DNA of 64,000 bases from Microbacterium fluvii (GTDB taxonomy: Bacteria > Actinomycetota > Actinomycetes > Actinomycetales > Microbacteriaceae). The stretch is taken from NCBI RefSeq assembly GCF_025515205.1, contig NZ_JAOPFX010000001.1:620001-684000 (forward strand), in the 5' to 3' direction. The position numbers and the translations under genes are program-made. Below the pieces are notes generated by a model. That model was not told where the DNA came from. It worked only from the letters and a program-made list of their open reading frames with translations, and did no database searches. Of this stretch, positions 57,478 through 64,000 are shown piece by piece (positions within the stretch are counted from its first letter, which is position 1; the number at the start of each line of letters is the position of its first letter).

Positions 57478-58452
57478 GTGCGCACCCGCCCCCTCGCCGT
57501 CCTTTCCTTCGCCGCGCTGTCGGTGCTCGTGCTCGCGGGCTGCTCCGCATCGTCGACGGATGCCGAGGCCACCCCCACTCCGACCGCGACCGACTCGTCG
57601 TGCCTGCTCGACGCGCAGCCCGGTGACGACTCCGACCAGATCACGGTGGCGGGCGAGGCCCCAGAGCTCGACGCGTCGGTGCCCGAGGGCCTGGCGTTCG
57701 CCGACATCCAGCGCACCGTGGTGACCGAGGGAACCGGTGACGACCTGTACGTCGGCGACCTCGTCTCGGGCGCGTACCAGTTCTTCGACGGCGCGAGCGG
57801 CGAACTGCTCGAGGACTCGACTGTGACCTCTCCCGACGACAGTGGAATGGTGCCGATGCTGCTCGATGCGTCGAGCTACTCGGTCTTCGTCGCGGCCCTC
57901 GAGTGCGAGCCGCTCGGCTCGACGGCGGCGCTGACGATCCCCGGCTCCGCGTTCGGCGACGACGGCACGTCGGTCGTTCTCGTCGCCCAGGGCGTCGAGA
58001 AGCTGCCGACGGTCGCCACCGGCGACGACGTCGCGCCGACCGACGGCTTCCCCACGGTCGAACTCGCCGACGACGGCGCCCCCACGGTCACCCTGCCCGA
58101 GGGCGAGGACCCGCCCAGCAAGACCGAGATCGCCCAGCTGAAGCAGGGCGACGGCGCCACCGTCAAGGAAGGCGACACGGTCTTCGTGCAGTACACCGGC
58201 GTGAAGTGGTCCGACGGCTCGGTCTTCGATTCGTCGTGGGACCGCGGCGCCCCCTCCGCCTTCCCGACCACCGGCGTCGTGCAGGGCTTCAAGCAGGCCC
58301 TCGAAGGTCAGAAGGTCGGCTCCCAGGTGATCGCCGTCATCCCGCCGGCCGACGGCTACGGCGAGGGCGACATCAACGAGGACGACCTGGTCGGCGAGAC
58401 CCTCGTCTTCGTCGTCGACATCCTCGCGACCCAGCGCGCCGTCTCGCAGTGA
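57478..58452 (+). CDS. Lipoprotein FKBP-type peptidyl-prolyl isomerase
   Basis: 324 residues. The lipobox LVLAGC puts the mature Cys at about residue 22, anchoring it outside the membrane. Residues 60-175 look like a first, degenerate FKBP-like half (GDLVSGAYQFFDGASGELLEDS), and 205-320 are a proper FKBP domain: GDTVFVQYTGVKWSDGSVFDSSW, GVVQGFKQALEGQKVGSQVIAVIPPADGYG. It probably folds exported proteins. GTG 57478 follows AGAGG (57464-57468). Confidence 0.92.
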   Translation: MRTRPLAVLSFAALSVLVLAGCSASSTDAEATPTPTATDSSCLLDAQPGDDSDQITVAGEAPELDASVPEGLAFADIQRTVVTEGTGDDLYVGDLVSGAYQFFDGASGELLEDSTVTSPDDSGMVPMLLDASSYSVFVAALECEPLGSTAALTIPGSAFGDDGTSVVLVAQGVEKLPTVATGDDVAPTDGFPTVELADDGAPTVTLPEGEDPPSKTEIAQLKQGDGATVKEGDTVFVQYTGVKWSDGSVFDSSWDRGAPSAFPTTGVVQGFKQALEGQKVGSQVIAVIPPADGYGEGDINEDDLVGETLVFVVDILATQRAVSQ

Positions 58453-58478
58453 CCTGCGGGGCGCCGCGCGTCGGCGCC

Positions 58479-58484
58479 TAGGCT
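58479..58484 (+). promoter_or_regulatory. -10 box of leaderless dxr
   Basis: TAGGCT, then 6 nt (GAGTCC), then ATG 58491. There is no -35 match or ribosome site. Confidence 0.5.
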
Positions 58485-58490
58485 GAGTCC

Positions 58491-59573
58491 ATGCGTCGCG
58501 TTCTGATCCTCGGCTCCACCGGTTCGATCGGCACGCAGGCCCTCGACGTCATCCGCACCCGCCGGGACCGGTTCGAGGTCGTGGGGCTGTCGGCGGGGTC
58601 GAATGGGCGGATGCTGCAGGCGCAGGCCGCCGAGTTCGGCGTCGCCGACACGGCGCTCGGCGAGGTCGAGGCCGAGCAGCTCGTGCGGGACGTCGACGCC
58701 GATGTCGTGCTCAACGGCATCACCGGCTCGGTCGGGCTCGGCCCGACCCTCGCAGCGCTCGAGACGGGGCGCACGCTCGCTCTGGCCAACAAGGAGTCGC
58801 TCATCGTCGGTGGCGACCTCGTGACCCGCCTCGCGGCGCCCGGCCAGATCGTGCCGGTCGACTCGGAGCACTCCGCGATCGCCCAGGCGCTGCGCTCCGG
58901 CGCGCCCGACGAGGTCCGACGGCTCGTGCTGACGGCATCCGGCGGGCCGTTCCGCGGCCGCACCCGCGCCCAGCTCGCGGCGGTCACCCCCGCCGAAGCC
59001 CTCGCGCACCCGACGTGGGACATGGGCAGGGTCGTCACGACAAACTCGTCGACCCTCGTCAACAAGGGCCTCGAGGTGATCGAGGCGCATCTGCTGTTCG
59101 GCATCGACTACGACCGCATCGACGTGGCGGTGCACCCGCAGTCGATCGTGCACTCGATGGTCGAGTTCATCGACGGGTCGACCATCGCCCAGGCGTCACC
59201 GCCCGACATGCGCCTGCCGATCTCGCTGGGGCTCGATTGGCCGCACCGGGTCGCCGGCGTGGGGGTGCCGCTCGACTGGAGCACTTCGGCGACCTGGACC
59301 TTCGAGCCGCTCGACGACGAGGCCTTCCCCGCCGTGCGGCTCGCCAAGAAGGTCGGGCGCGCGGGTGCGACCTACCCCGCGGTGTTCAACGCCGCCAACG
59401 AGCAGGCCGTCGACGCGTTCCACGAGGGGCGTCTGGACTATCTCGGCATCCTCGACACCGTCGAGGCGGTCGTCGACGGGCACGAGGCGCCTGCAGCGCT
59501 CACGCGCGAGAGCCTCGCCGACGCAGAGGCGTGGGCGCGCCGCGCGGCCGACGCGCGCATCGCGGCTCAATAG
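58491..59573 (+). CDS. dxr: 1-deoxy-D-xylulose-5-phosphate reductoisomerase
   Basis: 360 residues, MEP pathway enzyme giving MEP for isoprenoids (menaquinone, undecaprenyl carriers). NADPH motif [28 protein letters not shown], the metal/substrate block [56 protein letters not shown] and [17 protein letters not shown] are all intact. It is slightly shorter than E. coli Dxr (398) at the C-terminus, which is usual for actinobacteria. It converges on pflA with a 3-bp gap. Confidence 0.97.
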   Translation: MRRVLILGSTGSIGTQALDVIRTRRDRFEVVGLSAGSNGRMLQAQAAEFGVADTALGEVEAEQLVRDVDADVVLNGITGSVGLGPTLAALETGRTLALANKESLIVGGDLVTRLAAPGQIVPVDSEHSAIAQALRSGAPDEVRRLVLTASGGPFRGRTRAQLAAVTPAEALAHPTWDMGRVVTTNSSTLVNKGLEVIEAHLLFGIDYDRIDVAVHPQSIVHSMVEFIDGSTIAQASPPDMRLPISLGLDWPHRVAGVGVPLDWSTSATWTFEPLDDEAFPAVRLAKKVGRAGATYPAVFNAANEQAVDAFHEGRLDYLGILDTVEAVVDGHEAPAALTRESLADAEAWARRAADARIAAQ

Positions 59574-59576
59574 CGG

Positions 59577-60500
59577 TCAGTAGGTCGTCAGCCCCTGGGC
59601 GCGGAACTGTCCTCGCACCCGCTCGACGAGCGCGGGTGTGGGCGGCTCGGTGTCGGCCAGCGCGTAGGCGCGGCCCACCGCCTGCCACTTGTCCCGCCCC
59701 ATCTGGTGGAAGGGCAGCACCTCGACGCGGGTCACGGTGCCCGGACGGATCTCATTGAGGGATGCCGCATATTCGGCGACGCGCTGCACGTTGTCTTCGT
59801 CGTCGGTGAGTCCTGGCACGAGCACGAAGCGGATCCACACCTCCGGGCCGTGGCCGGACAGGCCACGTTCGGCCAGGCGCCTGCCGAACGCGAGCGTCGG
59901 CTCGAGCTCGCGGCCGGTGACCCGCGTGTAGGTGGCGGGGTCGCCCGACTTGACGTCGAGCAGCACGAGGTCGGTGTCGTCGAGCATCGCGTCGGTCGCG
60001 TTCGCGCCCAGGAAGCCCGAGGTGTCGAGGGCCGTGTGCACGCCCATCTCCTTCGCCCCGCGGAGCACCTTCGCAGCGAACGCGGGCTGCATGAGCACCT
60101 CGCCGCCCGAGAGGGTGAGGCCGCCGCCGGTGGCGCGGAAGACGCCGAGGTAGCGGCGCACCCGCGCCAGCAGCTCGTCGGCCGTGACCGGTTCGCCGTC
60201 GCGCATCTGCAGCGTGTCGGGGTTGTGGCAGTACAGGCACCGCAGCGGGCAGCCGCTGAGGAACGCCGTCAGGCGTGTGCCGGGGCCGTCGACGGCGGTC
60301 ACCAGCTCCCACGAGTGCAGCGACCCGAGTTCGCCCGCGCGCATCGCGGCGAGCCGCTCGGCGCGCTCGACGCCCGAGACCTGCAGCCCGTCGAGGCCGT
60401 GTCCCGCCCGGGTCCCGAGCGGACCGCCCCCACGCACTGTGGGGGCGTCCAGCCGGGTCGCGTCGGCGGGCAGCGGCGCCGGGATCAGCGTGGCGCTCAT
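59577..60500 (-). CDS. pflA: Pyruvate formate-lyase activating enzyme
   Basis: 307 residues, radical-SAM enzyme that puts the glycyl radical on PflB. The [4Fe-4S] cysteines are Cys84, Cys88 and Cys91 in SGCPLRCLYCHNPDT; GGGLTLSGGEVLMQ is the SAM-binding GGE motif and LLDVKSGDPATY follows. It is about 60 residues longer than E. coli PflA, all at the N-terminus (ATG 60500); an internal ATG (residue 53) would give the usual length, but neither site has a strong ribosome-binding sequence. It lies 25 nt downstream of pflB. Confidence 0.95.
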   Translation of the reverse strand: MSATLIPAPLPADATRLDAPTVRGGGPLGTRAGHGLDGLQVSGVERAERLAAMRAGELGSLHSWELVTAVDGPGTRLTAFLSGCPLRCLYCHNPDTLQMRDGEPVTADELLARVRRYLGVFRATGGGLTLSGGEVLMQPAFAAKVLRGAKEMGVHTALDTSGFLGANATDAMLDDTDLVLLDVKSGDPATYTRVTGRELEPTLAFGRRLAERGLSGHGPEVWIRFVLVPGLTDDEDNVQRVAEYAASLNEIRPGTVTRVEVLPFHQMGRDKWQAVGRAYALADTEPPTPALVERVRGQFRAQGLTTY

Positions 60501-60525
60501 CGTGCTGTTCCGATCGATCGTGAGG

Positions 60526-62805
60526 TCACATCGAGCCGTGGAAGGTGCGCGAGAGCACGTCGAGCTGCTGCTCGCGGGTGAGGCGCACGAAGTTCACGGC
60601 GTAGCCCGACACGCGGATCGTCAGCTGCGGGTAGTTCTCGGGGTGCTCCATGGCGTCCTCGAGCGTCTCGCGGTTCAGCACGTTGACGTTCATGTGGTAC
60701 CCGTCGGCGCCCGTGTAGGCGTCGAGCAGACCCGTGAGGTTGCGCACCTGCTCCTCGCGCGTGCGGCCGAGCCCGGCGGGGACCACGGTGTTGGTCAGCG
60801 AGATGCCGTCCTGTGCCTCGTGGTACTCGAGCTTGGCCACCGACAGCGCCGATGCCAGCATCCCGTGCGTGTCACGTCCGTTCATCGGGTTGGCCCCCGG
60901 AGCGAACGGCTCGCCGGCACGGCGGCCATCGGGGGTGTTGCCGGTGTTCTTGCCGTAGACCACGTTCGAGGTGATCGTCAGCACCGACTGCGTCGGCACG
61001 GCGTTGCGATACGTGGGGTGACGGCGGATCTTCGCCATGAAGCGCTCGACGAGGTCGACCGCGATCGCGTCGACCCGGTCGTCGTCGTTGCCGAACGCCG
61101 GGTACTCGCCCGTCGTCTCGTAGTCGACGATGATGCCGCGGTCGTCGCGGATCGTGGTGACCGTGGCGTACTTGATCGCCGACAGCGAGTCGGCCGCGAC
61201 CGAGAGACCGGCGATGCCGCAGGCCATCGTGCGCAGCACGTCCTTATCGTGGAGGGCCATCTCGATGCGCTCGTAGGCGTACTTGTCGTGCGACCAGTGG
61301 ATGCAGTTCAGCGCCTCCACGTAGGTCTCGGCGAGCCAGTCCATTGTCTTGTCGAAGCGGGCCATGACGTCGTCGAAGTCGAGCACGTCGGTGTCGACGG
61401 GAGCCGTCGCGGGCGAGACCTGCTTGCCGGTGATCTCATCACGGCCGCCGTTGATGGCGTACAGCAGGGTCTTGGCGAGGTTGACGCGGGCGCCGAAGAA
61501 CTGCATCTGCTTGCCCACGCGCATGGGAGACACGCAGCACGCGATGGCCGCGTCGTCGCCCCACTCGCCGCGGATCAGGTCGTCGGACTCGTACTGCACG
61601 GCGGAGGTGTCGATCGACACCTGCGAGCAGAAGTCCTTGAACCCCTGCGGCAGGTCGGCGCTCCAGAACACCGTCATGTTCGGCTCGGGGGCGGGGCCCA
61701 GGTTGTAGAGGGTCTGCAGGAACCGGAACGAGTTCTTGGTCACGAGCGACCGGCCGTCCTCACCCATGCCGCCGATCGTCTCGGTGACCCAGGTCGGGTC
61801 GCCCGAGAACAGGGCGTCGTACTCGGGAGTGCGGAGGAACCGCACGATCCGCAGCTTGATGACGAAGTCGTCGATGATCTCCTGCGCCTCGGCCTCGGTG
61901 ATGACGCCGGCTTCGAGGTCGCGCTCGATGAAGATGTCGAGGAAGGTCGAGGTGCGGCCGAGCGACATGGCTGCGCCGTTCTGCTCCTTGACGGCGGCGA
62001 GATAGGCGAAGTACAGCCACTGCACGGCCTCGCGGGCGGTGGTGGCCGGGCCCGAGATGTCGTAGCCGTAGGAGGCGGCCATCGTCTTGAGCTCGCCGAG
62101 CGCGCGGATCTGCTCCGCGTGCTCTTCGCGCATGCGCAGGTTCTCTTCGCTGAAGCCGGCGGTGTCGATGCCCAGCTTGTCGATCTTCTTCGCGGCGATC
62201 AGCGCGTCGACGCCGTAGAGGGCGACACGGCGGTAATCGCCGATGATGCGGCCGCGGCCGTAGGCGTCGGGAAGGCCCGTGATGACGTGCGAGCTGCGGG
62301 CGGCGCGCACCGACGGCGGGTACAGGTCGAAGACGCCCTCGTTGTGCGTCTTGCGGTAGGTCGTGAAGACCGTGCGCAGCGTCTCGTCGACCTCGTAGCC
62401 GTAGGTCTGCAGCGCCCCCTCGACCATGCGCCATCCGCCGTTGGGCATGATGGCGCGCTTGAGCGGGGCATCCGTCTGCAGCCCGACGATGATCTCGTCG
62501 TCCTGTGCGATGTACCCAGGGCCGTGCGCCGTGATGCCCGCGGGGGTGTGCGGGTCGACGTCGTACACGCCCTTCTCCCGCTCGACGGGGAACATCGCAC
62601 TGAGGCGGTCCCAGATTCCCGTCGTGCGTGCCGTCGGCCCCTGAAGGAACGACGCATCCCCGGAGAAGGGCGAGTAGTTGTGCTGGATGAAGTCGCGGAC
62701 GTCGATGGCGTCCTGCCACGGTCCTGCGGTGAATCCGTTCCACGCCGCGGGGGCGGCGTCGGTGTGGTCTGTGGCGGCGGTGGCCGCGGGGGTCATGGTG
62801 CTCAT
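60526..62805 (-). CDS. pflB: Formate C-acetyltransferase (pyruvate formate-lyase)
   Basis: 759 residues, equal to E. coli PflB (760). It splits pyruvate plus CoA to acetyl-CoA and formate, anaerobically. The active-site pair is Cys423-Cys424 ([13 protein letters not shown]) and the glycyl radical site is Gly734 in RVSGYAVNF. The start [10 protein letters not shown] carries an Ala/Thr-rich 20-residue extension. The gap to pflA is 25 nt. A GntR-type palindrome lies about 170 bp upstream of its start. Confidence 0.97.
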   Translation of the reverse strand: MSTMTPAATAATDHTDAAPAAWNGFTAGPWQDAIDVRDFIQHNYSPFSGDASFLQGPTARTTGIWDRLSAMFPVEREKGVYDVDPHTPAGITAHGPGYIAQDDEIIVGLQTDAPLKRAIMPNGGWRMVEGALQTYGYEVDETLRTVFTTYRKTHNEGVFDLYPPSVRAARSSHVITGLPDAYGRGRIIGDYRRVALYGVDALIAAKKIDKLGIDTAGFSEENLRMREEHAEQIRALGELKTMAASYGYDISGPATTAREAVQWLYFAYLAAVKEQNGAAMSLGRTSTFLDIFIERDLEAGVITEAEAQEIIDDFVIKLRIVRFLRTPEYDALFSGDPTWVTETIGGMGEDGRSLVTKNSFRFLQTLYNLGPAPEPNMTVFWSADLPQGFKDFCSQVSIDTSAVQYESDDLIRGEWGDDAAIACCVSPMRVGKQMQFFGARVNLAKTLLYAINGGRDEITGKQVSPATAPVDTDVLDFDDVMARFDKTMDWLAETYVEALNCIHWSHDKYAYERIEMALHDKDVLRTMACGIAGLSVAADSLSAIKYATVTTIRDDRGIIVDYETTGEYPAFGNDDDRVDAIAVDLVERFMAKIRRHPTYRNAVPTQSVLTITSNVVYGKNTGNTPDGRRAGEPFAPGANPMNGRDTHGMLASALSVAKLEYHEAQDGISLTNTVVPAGLGRTREEQVRNLTGLLDAYTGADGYHMNVNVLNRETLEDAMEHPENYPQLTIRVSGYAVNFVRLTREQQLDVLSRTFHGSM

Positions 62806-62976
62806 GTCGCTTCCCTGTCCTTGTGGGACCCGGTCGCGTCGGGTGGTTACCCGGGGATGGCGGTGCTCCGCCCGGCGTGCCTGGTGCTCTTCCTGCGTCC
62901 AGTCAACCGCGTGTGCGCGGATCTGTTCCGAACGTGCACGAGGGGCACAGACGATGTGGGCGGGCCACGCTGATCT

Positions 62977-62993
62977 TTGTGGTCAGACCACAA
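62977..62993. promoter_or_regulatory. GntR/LldR-type operator palindrome
   Basis: TTGTGGTCAGACCACAA is a perfect 8+1+8 palindrome with the TNGTNNNACNA core (GGTCAGACC) of FadR-subfamily GntR sites such as C. glutamicum LldR. It lies upstream of pflB and 10 bp past the stop of the MurE-like gene. A candidate pflB -35 TTGACT (62906-62901, minus strand) is 71 bp nearer the gene, with a poor -10. Confidence 0.55.
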
Positions 62994-63003
62994 GAGGATG
63001 CTG

Positions 63004-64000
63004 TCAGTCCTCCGGCGGGTACGGCACCGGCCAATGCGGGTCCGGCACCGGCCATCCGGCCGCCTTGAGCGCGCGGCGGGCGAGCTCGCGCGCGGAGTAC
63101 GGAGTGCGCACTCCGCGGATGTCGCGGTAGTCCTGGTGGCCGGGGCCGGCCCAGAGGATCGCGTCTCCCGAGCCTACGAGCTTGACGGCCTCGACGATGG
63201 CGACCTCGGGCGGCGAGAACTCGTGGATCTCGGCGTCGGGTCGCGCGCGGCGCGCGCCCTCGATGAGGGTGGCGCGGATGCCGGAGGGCTCCTCGAACCG
63301 AGGATGGTGGTCGGTGATGACCAGGATGTCGCTGCCTTCGACGGCGGTGCGGCCCATGTCGTGGCGCTTGGTCGCATCGCGGTCGCCGTCGGCGCCGACG
63401 AGCATGAGCACCGTGCCGGGGGTCACCCGACGGATCGCGGCGAGGGTCTTCTCGAAGGCGTCGGGGGAGTGCCCGAAGTCGACGTAGACGGCGGGCCCCT
63501 CGGGGCCGGAGACCAGCTGCGTGCGCCCGGGCAGGTAGGCGTCGATGCGCCGCCCGTCGAGGGCTGCGACGAGCGACTCCCACGTGTAGCCGCCCTCGAG
63601 GATCATCACGATCGCGAGGCCCGCGTTGGCGGCCATGTGCCTGCCGATGACCGGCACGACGGTCTCGAGGCTCCGGCCGTCGCTCGCGGCGAGGCGGAAC
63701 CGGGTGCCGTCGGGCTTCTCGTCGAGGATCTCGACGGTCCAGTCGGCTGCGGCCGCGGCAGCCGCATCCGTCGCGATGTCGGGCGTGCCGACCGTGACGA
63801 AGGGCACTTCGCATCGCTCGACGACCTCGGCGCTGTAGGGCGAGTCGAGGCTGATGACGGCACGGCGGGAGCGATCGGGGCGGAAGAGGGGGAGCTTGGC
63901 CTCGAAGTACTCGCGCATGTCGGCGTAGTCGTCGAGGTGGTCGTGGCTGAGGTTGGTGAAGCCTGCGACGTCGAAGACGATGCCGTCGACCCGGCGGCGG
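63004..64000 (-). CDS. MurE-like UDP-MurNAc-peptide ligase, 5' end outside window
   Basis: At least 331 residues of the C-terminal two thirds of a Mur ligase. FDVAGFTNLSHDHLDDYADM is the MurE central-domain block; VYVDFGHSPDAFEKTLAAIR and GADGDRDATKRHDMGRTAVE open the C-terminal domain. The amino-acid specificity motif, DNPR in DAP-adding MurE, reads TDHHPRFEEP here. WAGPGHQDYRDIRGVRTPYSARE closes it. Microbacteriaceae have B-type peptidoglycan with Lys, Orn, DAB or Hse at position 3, so the added residue cannot be assumed. It is not beside other mur genes in this window and may be a second, non-dcw copy. Confidence 0.85.
   Translation of the reverse strand, partial: RRRVDGIVFDVAGFTNLSHDHLDDYADMREYFEAKLPLFRPDRSRRAVISLDSPYSAEVVERCEVPFVTVGTPDIATDAAAAAAADWTVEILDEKPDGTRFRLAASDGRSLETVVPVIGRHMAANAGLAIVMILEGGYTWESLVAALDGRRIDAYLPGRTQLVSGPEGPAVYVDFGHSPDAFEKTLAAIRRVTPGTVLMLVGADGDRDATKRHDMGRTAVEGSDILVITDHHPRFEEPSGIRATLIEGARRARPDAEIHEFSPPEVAIVEAVKLVGSGDAILWAGPGHQDYRDIRGVRTPYSARELARRALKAAGWPVPDPHWPVPYPPED

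Noticed and set aside
60184-62973. Open frame of 929 codons antisense to pflB and pflA
   Set aside because: Same cause; low-complexity Val/Gly/Asp/Arg product opposite clear pfl genes.

Overview
The window is 64 kb of a very GC-rich (roughly 70%), gene-dense chromosome with the strong G/C third-position bias, GTG starts and leaderless TANNNT-ATG promoters of the Micrococcales. The order argS-lysA-hom-thrC-thrB-rho-prfA ... prmC-sua5-wecA-like-atpI-like-atpBEFHAGDC, the DUF3097, DUF2993, DUF4282 and DUF5684 proteins and the intergenic repeat types all point to Microbacteriaceae, most likely Microbacterium or a near relative (inference; no search was run). It is mostly ordinary chromosomal core with accessory genes between core blocks. 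I see no prophage, transposase, CRISPR array or rRNA operon.

Layout. 1-7.4 kb: an unidentified truncated gene, a HEXXH-like small protein, an arginase-fold protein, a PspA/TPM envelope pair, DUF3097, TrmB and a CPBP-like membrane protein. 7.6-12.0 kb (minus strand): a secreted set of GH5+CBM2-like glycosidase, zinc metallopeptidase and bactofilin-like beta-helix protein. 12.2-20.7 kb: tRNA-Arg(CCG), a transglutaminase, then argS and the lysine/threonine genes. 20.8-36.2 kb: rho, prfA, a small membrane protein, convergent cysK-cysE, prmC, sua5, a lipid-carrier sugar-phosphate transferase and the whole F1Fo ATP synthase operon, ended by a strong hairpin terminator. 36.3-53.3 kb: YaaA, small membrane proteins, an aldo/keto reductase, a heterodimeric ABC exporter, a PP2C phosphatase, an orphan FtsK/EccC-like ATPase, an amino-acid permease, alanine dehydrogenase plus asparaginase, OsmC, a DUF222-HNH protein and an acetyltransferase. 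53.3-64 kb: glpD-glpK, a PlsC-like acyltransferase, a lipoprotein FKBP isomerase, dxr, the pflB-pflA anaerobic pair and a truncated MurE-like ligase.

The most interesting observations are small. atpB has no ATG/GTG/TTG at its expected N-terminus but has a well-placed CTG. AtpC stops after its beta-sandwich domain. Palindromic intergenic repeats have been captured as coding sequence in thrB (four tandem 18-bp units) and in a small HEXXH-like gene. A 17-bp GntR/LldR-like palindrome lies upstream of pflBA. The MurE-like ligase has DHHPR where DAP-type enzymes have DNPR. An EccC-like ATPase stands alone without visible type VII partners. I found no convincing wholly new multigene system here.
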